Below, piece after piece: positions 14,223-22,855 of a DNA stretch of 43,898 nt. Position 1 is the first letter of the stretch; every line of letters begins with the position of its first letter. This stretch comes from a virus. The stretch lies in IMG/VR virus record IMGVR_UViG_3300024429_000019, positions 1 to 43,898 of that record; one strand, 5' to 3'. Made by a program: the position numbers and the translations under genes. Below the pieces are notes generated by a model. The model searched no databases and was not told where the DNA came from. It saw only the letters and a list, made by a program, of their open reading frames with translations.

Positions 14223-14684
14223 TTGGCATCATATACTCATGCAGATGGTAGAATTATCCTGCATTCGTGGGGAAGATTCAGAGCGTTAGCAGTATCAGCT
14301 ATTAAAGCTGGTGACTTGCTGTATCAGAAAGCTAGTGAGGGCGTTGAACTTGCTACTCATACTACCACAGCAAGTGCCCTGACTACAGTGGCTCAGTGTG
14401 TTGCTTGTGAAGACATTAAAGCTGCTGCCACGGGCTGGGTTGCCCTAGCAGTTGAGATTAAAGACCCACCGACCATTGCTACTGGTGGGGTAGTATCGCA
14501 AGGTTCTCTTTGCACTGCTGGTGATGAGGGTGAACCCTTGTGGCTCTCTGGAACTGCTGGTCAAGCAACTATCACAGCACCAACCGCAGGTCAGACTGTT
14601 ATTAAACAGAGGGTAGGCTACATAACTGCGATAGATAGGGTTCTTCTACGCCCAGAGGTAGTTGGACTTGCTTTGACTGCATAA
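14223..14684 (+). CDS. Capsid decoration or head-fibre protein, 153 aa
   Basis: TTG 14223 follows the same 25-base leader as the capsid gene. The product is a low-charge, Ala/Thr/Gly-rich beta protein (LLYQKASEGVELATHTTTASALTTVAQCVACEDIKAA) of the kind that decorates phage heads, with repeated VALAVEI and GVVSQGSLCTAGDEGEP strands. Its place right after the major capsid protein supports a structural role. The exact family is not certain. Confidence 0.65.
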   Translation: MASYTHADGRIILHSWGRFRALAVSAIKAGDLLYQKASEGVELATHTTTASALTTVAQCVACEDIKAAATGWVALAVEIKDPPTIATGGVVSQGSLCTAGDEGEPLWLSGTAGQATITAPTAGQTVIKQRVGYITAIDRVLLRPEVVGLALTA

Positions 14685-14696
14685 CCCTAAAGGCTT

Positions 14697-14724
14697 TTGG
14701 GGGGATTGAAATATATCCCCCCAA
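14697..14724 (+). other. Perfect 10-bp hairpin without T-tract
   Basis: TTGGGGGGAT (14697-14706) pairs with ATCCCCCCAA (14715-14724) around the loop TGAAATAT. It lies after the decoration gene and is not followed by a T run on either strand, so it is more likely an mRNA stabiliser, a processing site or a pause site than a terminator. Confidence 0.55.
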
Positions 14725-14739
14725 CTGGTTAGAAAAACA

Positions 14740-14958
14740 ATGAAACCGATAGGGAACGAATACGCAACGCCAGAGAACGATACGGGATATGAACCCAGCC
14801 TGCATAAACGGGGAACAATAGATACACCAAGGGGAATTCAATTTTGGCTTACTCGCCCTCGTCCCAAGGGCTTTAATATGGAGGAATGGGATAGGTTGGA
14901 ACAAGAAAAGTGGGACAGGATTTTCGGTAAGAAGGGGGTATCCATTGAGAGAAGTTAG
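14740..14958 (+). CDS. Hypothetical protein, 72 aa
   Basis: ATG 14740 follows only a weak GGTTAGAAAAACA. The product is rich in Pro, Trp, Lys and Glu (TRPRPKGFNMEEWDRLEQEKW) with a helical C-terminal half. It lies between the decoration gene and the cargo cluster; no family recognised. Confidence 0.6.
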   Translation: MKPIGNEYATPENDTGYEPSLHKRGTIDTPRGIQFWLTRPRPKGFNMEEWDRLEQEKWDRIFGKKGVSIERS

Positions 14959-15151
14959 CATTGCTAAATTTGCCACTCAACTTCACTTCAAAAAGATGAC
15001 AGCGGATGACCTGAGAAACTCTGGTTCATTCAATCTTGTTGACGATGACGGTTGTTTTGTGGCAATTCTCGTAGTTCCTGCTTCAGCAGAGAAGAAAGGT
15101 CAATTTCAAGCGTTGTGCGGGCAAATGAACGCAGCTCTTGGAAAGGAATAA
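14945..15151 (+). CDS. Hypothetical protein, 68 aa (antitoxin-like flavour)
   Basis: TTG 14945 follows AAGGGGG and overlaps the previous gene by 14 bases. The start MREVSIAKFATQL followed later by NLVDDDGCFVAILVVPAS is faintly like Phd/YefM-type antitoxins, but no toxin partner is adjacent and the match is weak. It could equally be a small structural protein. Confidence 0.5.
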   Translation: MREVSIAKFATQLHFKKMTADDLRNSGSFNLVDDDGCFVAILVVPASAEKKGQFQALCGQMNAALGKE

Positions 15152-15152
15152 A

Positions 15153-15980
15153 GTGGAGAAAGCACCCTTCACCCCTGTTCTGGGGGAGGAGCCAATTGCC
15201 CCAAATCTGTTTGATATTATCCTGCCAGTCCATAATCGGTTGGAGCTAACCATTAAAAGTCTGACTGCTATGTATGCCTGCACCACTAATCCATTTCACC
15301 TCATTATCGTAGATGATTCTACTGACCTGACACCAACTTTTATTCATCAGTTTATTAACGAACACGACAATGTCACTTATATCCATTCAGACAAGCCCTA
15401 TAAAGAGGGCAACCAGATTCTCAACATTGGTCTGGAAAGAGTAAGGTCAGAGTTTGTAGCTTCAATAACAAGCAGTATTACTGTCGAGCCTCAATGGGAG
15501 GTGCTGGCACTTGACTTTTTGAGGAAGAATTCTGAGGTTGGCATTCTCGGTCTGAAGCAACTATTGCCTTGGGGTGCAATAGAGAGTGCGGGCATTCGGT
15601 TTGTTGAATTTATGCCCATAGACATAGGGAGAAACCAGCCCAGCAGTAGATTCACTTCTTTCTATGAGTGCGAAGCAGTTGCCTGGGCATTAGCGATAGT
15701 GCGGAAAAAAGCAGTTTATCCTCTACCAGAGAGCGTATATCACGGATTCAGGGGAATGGATGATATAGATAACTGCTTTGTTGCAAAGAAAAAGGGCTGG
15801 AAGGTCTTTTACTGCGGTTATGGGGTGGGCTACCACGAAACCAGGGCTACAAGAGGTTCTGATGCAGAAGGCGACATACAGGCAAACCTAAGAAACAGAG
15901 AGATATTCGCCAAGCGGTGGGGCTTCTTGGATAAATACAAGAAAGTTCTAAGGCAGAAAAAGGCAACAAGGCGACTATGA
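15153..15980 (+). CDS. Family 2 glycosyltransferase A (GT-A fold)
   Basis: GTG 15153 sits one base after the previous stop, behind AAAGGAAT; an upstream TTG at 15138 is less likely. FDIILPVHNRLELTIKSL opens a GT-A domain, IIVDDSTDLTP is the nucleotide-binding strand with DD, and YHGFRGMDDIDNCF near residue 203 matches the acceptor/ED region. The DXD-equivalent site (TSSIT) looks unusual. It shares VDDSTDLTP and GFRG-x-DD-x-DNC with the glycosyltransferase at 22848-23552, so the cargo cluster is bracketed by paralogues. It should transfer a sugar from a nucleotide donor in the cytoplasm; donor and acceptor are unknown. ATGA coupling to the next gene. Confidence 0.85.
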   Translation: MEKAPFTPVLGEEPIAPNLFDIILPVHNRLELTIKSLTAMYACTTNPFHLIIVDDSTDLTPTFIHQFINEHDNVTYIHSDKPYKEGNQILNIGLERVRSEFVASITSSITVEPQWEVLALDFLRKNSEVGILGLKQLLPWGAIESAGIRFVEFMPIDIGRNQPSSRFTSFYECEAVAWALAIVRKKAVYPLPESVYHGFRGMDDIDNCFVAKKKGWKVFYCGYGVGYHETRATRGSDAEGDIQANLRNREIFAKRWGFLDKYKKVLRQKKATRRL

Positions 15981-16507
15981 AAGTAGCTGATTTTGTCATC
16001 CAGTATCTTCGGGACACGGGCATTAAAAAAGTGTTTGTTGTCTATGGTGCTGCCAACGGAGATTTGATTGATGCTTTCCCCAGAATAGACGAGATAGATT
16101 ATGTAGCTGTGATGCACGAACAGGCTGGTGCTTTTATGGCAGAGGGATACGCCAAGGTAACTGGCGAATTGGCTTGTGTGATTGTTACCAGTGGACCTGG
16201 GGGGCAGAATCTACTTACAGGGATAGCGAATTGCTACTATGATTCCGTGCCCGTTCTATTCATTACAGGTCAGGTCAACTCTCAATTTATGAGAGAGAGT
16301 GATGCCATAAGACAACTAGGTTTTCAGGAAACGCCCATACACGAGATAGTTAAGCCAATAACAAAATGGTCAAAGCTGGTTCGCACTATTCACGATGTGA
16401 AATGGTGCTTGGAATGTGCGGTTCGTTTGGCGGTTGAGGATAGGCAGGGGCCTGTATTGCTTGACATACCGATAGATGTTCAAAAGGGTGAGATAGGTGA
16501 TTATTAA
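15977..16507 (+). CDS. Thiamine-diphosphate enzyme, N-terminal (PYR) half
   Basis: The 176-residue product is the PYR domain of an acetolactate-synthase-like enzyme: MKVADFVIQYLRDTGIKKVFVVYG at the start, the cofactor-activating glutamate in MHEQAGAFMAEGYAK (Glu about 48), and TSGPGGQNLLTGIANCYYDSVPVLFITG. It ends where a normal enzyme would pass into its central domain. The remainder is encoded by the next frame, which overlaps by 11 bases. Members of this family join or cleave C-C bonds next to a carbonyl; in sugar clusters they add two-carbon units to deoxysugars or make keto acids. The reaction here is unknown. Confidence 0.85.
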   Translation: MKVADFVIQYLRDTGIKKVFVVYGAANGDLIDAFPRIDEIDYVAVMHEQAGAFMAEGYAKVTGELACVIVTSGPGGQNLLTGIANCYYDSVPVLFITGQVNSQFMRESDAIRQLGFQETPIHEIVKPITKWSKLVRTIHDVKWCLECAVRLAVEDRQGPVLLDIPIDVQKGEIGDY

Positions 16508-17669
16508 GCAATACCTTGAAGAACTGGAAGAGTCAAAACGCCCCGTGTTTTTAATTGGTGGTGGAGTAAGGTCAGCTAGGGCTAGTGAACTGGCAAGGGA
16601 AGTAGGGCGAAACCTTAAAATACCCTGCATCCCTACTTGGAACGCTATTGATATATTCACCAATGATTACCCTTTCTATAGAGGCAGGATAGGAACTTAC
16701 GGGACTAGATACGGCAACTTTACCATCCAGAACGCCGATTTAATATTAGCTGTTGGATGCCGTTTCTCAGGCAGGATAACAGGTGGCAAGATAGAATCCT
16801 TTGCAAGACACGCCAAGATTTATGCCGTGGATATTGATGAGGCGAATTTTGCCCACCCGACAATCAAAATAGATGTGCCCATTTGCAAGGATGCTTACAC
16901 TTTCTTAGCGGATTTACTTCCTCGCATTGAGAACACTAACAAGCGAGGGTGGCTTAACCAGACAAAGACTTGGATGGACAAATATCCCATAGTTTTGCCT
17001 GAGTACTACAAGGAAAGGGGTTATGTTCACCCCTATGTTTTTATTAAAACGCTTTCTGAGGAACTGGATAGTAACGACATTATTGTATCTGATTGTGGTG
17101 GAAACGCCGTAGTCGTCTTTCAGGCTTTTGAAACTAAGTGGGGACAGCGAGTATTTTCAAACCACGGCAATTCCCCAATGGGCTTTGCTTTTGCGGGGGC
17201 GATTGGGGCTGCCATTGCTAAACCTGATAGGAGGGTTATCTGCCTGATAGGGGATGGCGGCTTCAATATGAATATTCAGGAACTCCAAACCATCCGTAAC
17301 TATGATATAAACAACCTCAAGGTATTTATAATGAATAACCATATCTATGGAATAACGAGGCAATTCCAGGATACACACTTCGGGGGGAGATACGAGGCTT
17401 CTGGTCCCAAGGGATATAACCCCCCTGATTTTATGCCGATAGTTCACGCCTATGGAATATCCGCAATGTGCACTGGTGGGGATTATGATTGGCAGTTAGC
17501 AATCAGGGGCGTTTTATCTTCGCCATTTACCGAGGTTTGCGATGTGGATATGGGTAATTACTGCAAATATGAGCCGAGAATAGCGGGTTGGACACCTATT
17601 GAGGATATGAGCCCCTTTCTTCCCAGAGAAGAATTGCGGGAAAATATGATAGCAGAAAGGAAACAATGA
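16497..17669 (+). CDS. Thiamine-diphosphate enzyme, central and PP half
   Basis: GTG 16497 lies directly after an in-frame TAG and within the last codons of the PYR gene. The 390-residue product holds the central Rossmann-like domain (RPVFLIGGGVRSARASELA) and the PP domain with the diphosphate/metal motif GDGGFNMNIQELQT...NN (about 255-283). The two pieces together have the normal length of about 565 residues. A +1 shift would be needed to fuse them, and no classic slippery site is obvious, so a two-subunit, translationally coupled enzyme is the simplest reading; a sequencing indel is the alternative. It overlaps the kinase gene as ATGA. Confidence 0.85.
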   Translation: MIIKQYLEELEESKRPVFLIGGGVRSARASELAREVGRNLKIPCIPTWNAIDIFTNDYPFYRGRIGTYGTRYGNFTIQNADLILAVGCRFSGRITGGKIESFARHAKIYAVDIDEANFAHPTIKIDVPICKDAYTFLADLLPRIENTNKRGWLNQTKTWMDKYPIVLPEYYKERGYVHPYVFIKTLSEELDSNDIIVSDCGGNAVVVFQAFETKWGQRVFSNHGNSPMGFAFAGAIGAAIAKPDRRVICLIGDGGFNMNIQELQTIRNYDINNLKVFIMNNHIYGITRQFQDTHFGGRYEASGPKGYNPPDFMPIVHAYGISAMCTGGDYDWQLAIRGVLSSPFTEVCDVDMGNYCKYEPRIAGWTPIEDMSPFLPREELRENMIAERKQ

Positions 17670-18673
17670 TTATTTCAAGGACACCTTTTCGTGTTTCGCT
17701 TTTCGGTGGTGGGACTGATTACCCAGCGTGGTTTAAGGAGCACGGTGGGGCAGTGCTGGGCGGTAGCATAGATAAATACTGCTATATCTCTACTCGTTAC
17801 TTGCCCCCTCACTTCACTCATAAATCACGGATTGTCTATTCTCAGGAAGAATGGGTCAATGACAATAACGACATAGAACACCCCGCAGTGAGGGAGTGCC
17901 TGAAGTTCCTTAACATTACCAGGGGCGTGGAAATAATCCATCAATCAGACCTGTTAGCCAGAAGAGGCATAGGGGCAAGTTCCGCCTTTGTGGTGGGATT
18001 ACTTCATACCCTCTTATCATTCTCTACAAATCACATAAGCAGGGAACAACTGGCGAGGCAAGCTATCTTGGTTGAGCAGGATTGGATTAAGGAAAATGTG
18101 GGTTGCCAAGACCAGCATCACTGTGCTTGCGGTGGGTTTAATCACTTTAAGTTCAACCCTGACGGAACTACTGAAATAACACCCATAGATGGCGGGTATC
18201 TACTCCAGCCCTATTTGATGATGTTTGATACGGGAATCACGAGGATAGCCTCTGAGATTGCTAGGGTTCAAATTGAGCAGATACCTAACAAGCAGAGCGA
18301 GTTACAAGAAATGAGTTCTCTAGTAGATGGGGCTGTTATAGCCCTTAATGAGAGTAGGATTTGGGATGTTGCCTACCTATTGAATGTGGGTTGGCAAATA
18401 AAGAAAAGACTCAGCGATAAGATAACTACATTAAGGATAGATGCCATTTATGATACAGCTCGGAGAGCTGGGGCTTTGGGTGGGAAGCTGTTGGGTGCAG
18501 GTGGTGGAGGTTACATATTATTCTTTGTGGAACCCGAAAAGCACCATCTTGTGGCAGATGCACTAAGTGACCTGATTTATGTGCCATTCAAGTTTGAAAC
18601 TACAGGTAGCCAGATTATCTTCCGTGATGGGGAAATACCTGAAGGGACAGGGTGGGGTGAAGAAAGAGCGTGA
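17666..18673 (+). CDS. GHMP-family sugar kinase, heptose-7-phosphate kinase-like
   Basis: The protein starts MIISRTPFRVSLFGGGTDYP, the signature of the HddA-like branch of GHMP kinases, with the ATP loop RRGIGASSAFVVGLLH (about 105-120) and the C-terminal GALGGKLLGAGGGGYILFF. HddA phosphorylates D-glycero-D-manno-heptose 7-phosphate on the route to GDP-heptose; relatives act on other sugars. The kinase, a cupin and two glycosyltransferases nearby point to nucleotide-sugar synthesis. Exact substrate cannot be read from sequence. ATG 17666 overlaps the upstream TGA. Confidence 0.85.
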   Translation: MIISRTPFRVSLFGGGTDYPAWFKEHGGAVLGGSIDKYCYISTRYLPPHFTHKSRIVYSQEEWVNDNNDIEHPAVRECLKFLNITRGVEIIHQSDLLARRGIGASSAFVVGLLHTLLSFSTNHISREQLARQAILVEQDWIKENVGCQDQHHCACGGFNHFKFNPDGTTEITPIDGGYLLQPYLMMFDTGITRIASEIARVQIEQIPNKQSELQEMSSLVDGAVIALNESRIWDVAYLLNVGWQIKKRLSDKITTLRIDAIYDTARRAGALGGKLLGAGGGGYILFFVEPEKHHLVADALSDLIYVPFKFETTGSQIIFRDGEIPEGTGWGEERA

Positions 18674-19877
18674 TTTCGTAGCCGAGAGAGTGAAGGCAAT
18701 CCCCCCTTGGCCAATAGATACAGGTGCAACGGGGCAAAGACATCCCCCTGTTGACGCTGACGCTCTCGCTGTCTGGCAGGCATCAAGAACACCGATAGAA
18801 TGGTCGGGGAAATCTAAATACAACCCCTTCAACAGTTTCAAGGGATTAGCGTATTACGACCATTATCGGGCAATAGTCGGTTGGCTGAATGGTAATGATT
18901 ATTTGCCACCACCCATTGAGGTAAATCTTGACCCCGTTATGGGCTGTAATCTGAACTGTTACTTCTGCATCACCCAGAGATATATGAAGGGTGTGAAGCA
19001 TAAGCAATTGCCGTTGGATTATATGCTCGAACTGGTGGACTTTCTAGTTGATTGGGGGGTGAAGGGTCTGTGCATAAGTGGTGGCGGAGAACCAACATTA
19101 CATAAGGGATTGGGGGATTTAATAGCTTACGCCTCTTGGAAAATGGATGTGGCGGTTGTTACCAATGCCACCAATTTAATAGAGGAGCTATTGGATTGCC
19201 GATGGGTAGCCTTATCGGTGGATGCTGCAACCAGAGACACTTATAAGGCAATTAAGGGCAAGGATATGTTCAATAAGGTGTGCGACAATATCGGGGAATT
19301 GGCACGCTTTAGAAAAGAAACTGGGTCGGAAACGGATTTGTGTTTCAAGTTCCTGATTATACCTGAAAACCAAGGCGAAATTTACGATGCCTGTGTTTTA
19401 GCCAAGGAACTAGGTGTGCGGGACTTTCACACTAGACCAGTGGACTTTGAACGCAAGGACATAGAGGGTGCAAAGCCACTGGAGATGGATATACAGGCCA
19501 TACATAAACAGTTTAATAAGTGCCACGCTGAAGAAACGGATGACTTCAGGGTTTTTACTGTAATGCACAAGTTTGACTCTCAATTCCATGTTAAGTATGA
19601 CTATAAATCTTGCCTTGCCCCACCATTGATTCTCCCCATTCTCACGGATGGCAATGCCTACATCTGTGTTGAGCATAAGATGGAAAAGAAGTATAGGCTC
19701 GGTTCGTGCTACCCCGAACCAGACGAGATATTGGGCTGGTGGGGCAGTGACGAACACAGACAAATGATTAAAAGCGTAATACCGAAGCGGGATTGTAGTC
19801 GCTGTATTTATTCAGAATATAACAAACAGATTGAGGAGGTTGTGGTTAAGGATGGAATGTGCCTTGCCTTCCCATAA
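18657..19877 (+). CDS. Radical SAM protein with SPASM-like C-terminal domain
   Basis: The start is taken at GTG 18657 because it overlaps the kinase end like its neighbours; the open frame reaches further up. CNLNCYFC (about residue 100) is the CX3CX2C motif binding the [4Fe-4S] cluster and SAM, followed by LCISGGGEPTLH (the GGE motif). The C-terminus has further cysteines (SCLAPP, AYICVEH, GSC, DCSRC), typical of SPASM domains that bind auxiliary clusters. Such enzymes perform radical modification of peptides or sugars, for example dehydrogenation or epimerisation. The substrate is unknown; context suggests a sugar. Confidence 0.85.
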   Translation: MKKERDFVAERVKAIPPWPIDTGATGQRHPPVDADALAVWQASRTPIEWSGKSKYNPFNSFKGLAYYDHYRAIVGWLNGNDYLPPPIEVNLDPVMGCNLNCYFCITQRYMKGVKHKQLPLDYMLELVDFLVDWGVKGLCISGGGEPTLHKGLGDLIAYASWKMDVAVVTNATNLIEELLDCRWVALSVDAATRDTYKAIKGKDMFNKVCDNIGELARFRKETGSETDLCFKFLIIPENQGEIYDACVLAKELGVRDFHTRPVDFERKDIEGAKPLEMDIQAIHKQFNKCHAEETDDFRVFTVMHKFDSQFHVKYDYKSCLAPPLILPILTDGNAYICVEHKMEKKYRLGSCYPEPDEILGWWGSDEHRQMIKSVIPKRDCSRCIYSEYNKQIEEVVVKDGMCLAFP

Positions 19878-20205
19878 GAAAGTTTGGGGGAGAGAAATCT
19901 GGATAGTAAATGAGCCTGAATACTGTGGCAAGTTCTTGTGTATAAACAGAAATGCACAGTCCTCTATGCACTATCACAAGACAAAGAAGGAAACCTTTTA
20001 TTGTCTCAAGGGCTGGGTAACTCTCCGCCTTGATGGTAAGGATTACACACTCAGCCCACGCTCGGAACCCAAAACAGTTCTGCCGAATAAGAAACATCAA
20101 TTTCTGGGGATTACTGATGCCGTAATATTGGAAATCTCAACCCATCATAGTGAGAAAGATGTCGTTAGACTTGCTCCTTCTAAATCCAACATATATAAAT
20201 CCTAG
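19852..20205 (+). CDS. Cupin protein, sugar isomerase/epimerase-like
   Basis: ATG 19852 is chosen because GAGGAGG lies upstream; it overlaps the radical SAM gene by 26 bases. The first cupin motif MHYHKTKKETFYCLKG supplies the metal-binding His-x-His and Glu, and NKKHQFLG supplies the later His. With about 117 residues it is a single-domain cupin resembling the C-terminal domain of mannose-6-phosphate isomerase/GDP-mannose pyrophosphorylase enzymes. It would fit sugar isomerisation in the cluster. Confidence 0.8.
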   Translation: MECALPSHKKVWGREIWIVNEPEYCGKFLCINRNAQSSMHYHKTKKETFYCLKGWVTLRLDGKDYTLSPRSEPKTVLPNKKHQFLGITDAVILEISTHHSEKDVVRLAPSKSNIYKS

Positions 20206-21430
20206 CCCGCAGGCAGGAATTGAACCCCCTTGGTTCATTGGTATATTAGCCACAATTGCTCGCAAGCAGGGCAAGCAGGTGGCGATACTCGACTGTGAGG
20301 CTGAGGGATTAAACCCCAAAGAAACAGCAGAAAGAATCAGGGGGCTGGATGCCAAGGTGGTGCAAGTATTTGCCCTTGGCATAAATCCGTCAGCATCATC
20401 CACGACTAAAATGCCGTTCATTATTGAATTGTGCAAATTGGTTAAGGCGGAGATAGGGGGGCTTCATATAAATGCCCTTCCCGAACAATCGCTCAAGGAA
20501 ACAGGGGCTTTGGGGATAGCCTCTTCTCACATAGAGAAATTAGAGGGCATTGCCTGGGACTTACTACCCATGGAGAAATACAGGGCACACAACTGGCACT
20601 GCCTTGATGGTTCTCCTAGACAACCTTATGGTGTTATCTACACTAGCCTCGGTTGTCCATTTAACTGCTCTTTCTGTAATATACACGCCCTCTATGGCAA
20701 TAGGGGGGTTAGATACCGAAACCCCAGAGATGTAGTGGATGAAATCGGATTGCTAATCAATGAATACAAAGTCAGGAACATCAAGATAATTGATGAGCTA
20801 TTCACACTAAATAAGGAACATATTTACGCTATCTGCGATTTAATCATTGATAGGGGTTACGACCTCAATATGTGGGCTTATGCTAGGGTTGGACTACTAG
20901 ATATAGTGCTATTGCGGAGGATGAGGCAGGCTGGTATTCGCTGGCTAGGCTATGGGTTTGAGTCGGCTAATCCCACAGTATTGGAGGGTGTAGGCAAGAC
21001 CTATGGTGATGTTGATAAAACCATAGAAATGACCCGTGAGGCGGGTATAAACATAGCAGGCAACTTTATTTTCGGCTTACCCGATGATGATATGGCTTCT
21101 ATGCAAGCCACCCTTAACTGGGCAAAGAGTTGCAACTTTGAATGGGTTAATTTCTATGTGGCAATGGCTTATCCAGGTAGCAAACTATATGAAGATGCCA
21201 TCAAGAATGACACACCCTTACCCCCAACTTGGGATGCTTATAGCCAGTATTCACCCAATATCGTGCCACTGCCGACAAAATATCTTAGCGGACAAGATGT
21301 GCTGAAGTTCAGGGATGAGGCTTTTGTTGACTACTTTCCCAATCCTGCTTATCAACGAATGATAGAACAGAAGTTCGGCAAACAAGCAGTAAGGCAAATA
21401 GACGAGATGCTCAAATGGAAAATAAGGTGA
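20150..21430 (+). CDS. B12-binding-domain-type radical SAM protein
   Basis: GTG 20150 (or ATG 20159) overlaps the cupin gene. The N-terminal 130 residues (DLLLLNPTYINPSPQAGIEPP, then a Rossmann-like stretch) resemble the cobalamin-binding domain of the large B12-radical SAM family, although no D-x-H-x2-G is visible. CPFNCSFC near residue 170 is the CX3CX2C motif; WAYARVGLLD and GYGFESANP are typical TIM-barrel strands. Family members methylate unactivated carbons or rearrange rings. In this cluster C-methylation of a sugar or of a glycan is a reasonable guess, not a demonstration. Confidence 0.85.
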   Translation: MRKMSLDLLLLNPTYINPSPQAGIEPPWFIGILATIARKQGKQVAILDCEAEGLNPKETAERIRGLDAKVVQVFALGINPSASSTTKMPFIIELCKLVKAEIGGLHINALPEQSLKETGALGIASSHIEKLEGIAWDLLPMEKYRAHNWHCLDGSPRQPYGVIYTSLGCPFNCSFCNIHALYGNRGVRYRNPRDVVDEIGLLINEYKVRNIKIIDELFTLNKEHIYAICDLIIDRGYDLNMWAYARVGLLDIVLLRRMRQAGIRWLGYGFESANPTVLEGVGKTYGDVDKTIEMTREAGINIAGNFIFGLPDDDMASMQATLNWAKSCNFEWVNFYVAMAYPGSKLYEDAIKNDTPLPPTWDAYSQYSPNIVPLPTKYLSGQDVLKFRDEAFVDYFPNPAYQRMIEQKFGKQAVRQIDEMLKWKIR

Positions 21431-22155
21431 GGAACGATAATATCTTTGATAGAAAGATAGGGAAGGCATCGGATTTCAAGTTCGATAAGCAGGTGGCTGA
21501 TGTCTTTGATAATATGGTGGGTCGGAGTGTGCCTTCCTACAATGAATTACAAGAGACAATCGCTGGAATAGCACTAACCTTCATACGGGACAATACTACT
21601 TACTATGATTTGGGTTGTTCGACTGGCACCACTCTGTTGCTTATGACAAAACTGTTGAATCGCCGACCTGTCAAATTAGTGGGAATAGACCTATCCCACG
21701 AAATGCTTGATAAGACAAAAACCAAATTAGCCCAATATGGCTTTCAAGATAGGTGTGAACTTAGGTCAGAGGATATTACCACAGAAATTGACCTATCGAA
21801 TGCTTCGGTAATAACAATGCTATGGACACTTCAGTTTGTTCGTCCCGAACAAAGGTTTGAGGTTGTAAGGCGCATATATCGAAACTTGTTACCTGGCGGT
21901 TGTTTTATTCTAGCAGAAAAGATACTTGGTTCAGATACCCACCTGAGCAGACTATATATTAACCTTTACCATAATTTCAAGATGCGTCAAGGTTATTCTG
22001 AGCTGGAAATAGCACAAAAACGGGAAGCCCTTGAGAATGTGCTTGTACCTTATCGAGTTGATGAAAACTTAACACTGCTGAAAGGTAGCGGGTTTCCCAC
22101 AGTGGATGTTTTCTTTCGTTGGTATAACTGGGCTGCATTTATCGCTGTAAAGTAA
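21415..22155 (+). CDS. cmoA: CmoA homologue (carboxy-SAM synthase family)
   Basis: The protein matches CmoA along its length: DRKIGKASDFKFDKQVADVFD at the start, YYDLGCSTGTTLL (SAM motif I), VGIDLSHEMLDK, TLQFVRPEQR, FILAEKI, the diagnostic GYSELEIAQKREALENVLVP and a C-terminal FRWYNWAAFIAVK. CmoA converts SAM and prephenate to carboxy-SAM, used by CmoB to modify tRNA U34. No CmoB-like gene is visible here. It could supply host CmoB, or donate a carboxymethyl or methyl group in the sugar pathway. Start ATG 21415 overlaps the radical SAM end by 16 bases. Confidence 0.85.
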   Translation: MENKVRNDNIFDRKIGKASDFKFDKQVADVFDNMVGRSVPSYNELQETIAGIALTFIRDNTTYYDLGCSTGTTLLLMTKLLNRRPVKLVGIDLSHEMLDKTKTKLAQYGFQDRCELRSEDITTEIDLSNASVITMLWTLQFVRPEQRFEVVRRIYRNLLPGGCFILAEKILGSDTHLSRLYINLYHNFKMRQGYSELEIAQKREALENVLVPYRVDENLTLLKGSGFPTVDVFFRWYNWAAFIAVK

Positions 22156-22180
22156 ATCAGAAGAAGGGCAGGATAGGTTG

Positions 22181-22855
22181 ATGGTCTTTAAGGGGGAGGA
22201 GGAATTCTATGCAATGCTTCGGGCTGGACACCTTGATACTAAAAGTGGATTCCTTGAATGTGACGCTAAAGCATTGGGGGAAGTGGTAAAGACAATTTGC
22301 AGGAAAGGGATGATGATTGTTGAAGTCGGCAGTTGGAAGGGGTTTTCCACTGCGGTTTTGGCTAAAACTGTGGCTGATTACGATGGGAAGGTCTTTGCTG
22401 TTGACCATTGGATGGGAAGCAAGGGAACCTGGCACGATGAAGTCGTGAGGACGCAAGATATCTATGCGGTTTTTAAGCATAATATGGTCGCACTTGGGGT
22501 TTGGGACACAGTGTATCCCCTGGTTATGGATTCGCAGACAGCCTGCCTGATATTCGCTGATAATATCCTTGATTTGGTTTTCATTGACGCTAACCACTGC
22601 TATGAATATATCAAGGCAGATATTGCATCTTGGATGCCTAAACTCAAGGAGGGGGGTATCCTCTGCGGACACGATTGCGAGGGGTTTTATTCTAAATTTA
22701 GCAAGGAAAAGCAACGGCACATTGACGAGCATCTTAATGAGGATTTTGTGGACGGGCATCATTGTGGCGTAATTAAGGCACTTTACGAATATTTTGGAGA
22801 CTCTTATAAAATAACAACTGGTATTTGGTATCACATTAAGGGTAAAAGTGATTGA
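22181..22855 (+). CDS. Class I SAM-dependent methyltransferase (Methyltransf_24-like)
   Basis: ATG 22181 follows AGGATAGG; a TTG one codon earlier is an alternative. IVEVGSWKGFSTAVLA (about 49-64) is SAM motif I, VFAVDHW supplies the acidic residue of motif II, and LVFIDANHCYEYIKADI with GGILCGHDC is the typical motif IV/V region of Methyltransf_24. Family members methylate sugars in antibiotics and glycans. It overlaps the second glycosyltransferase by 8 bases. Confidence 0.8.
   Translation: MVFKGEEEFYAMLRAGHLDTKSGFLECDAKALGEVVKTICRKGMMIVEVGSWKGFSTAVLAKTVADYDGKVFAVDHWMGSKGTWHDEVVRTQDIYAVFKHNMVALGVWDTVYPLVMDSQTACLIFADNILDLVFIDANHCYEYIKADIASWMPKLKEGGILCGHDCEGFYSKFSKEKQRHIDEHLNEDFVDGHHCGVIKALYEYFGDSYKITTGIWYHIKGKSD

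Noticed and set aside
14945-15151. Toxin-antitoxin module
   Set aside because: Only a faint antitoxin-like start; no toxin gene beside it.
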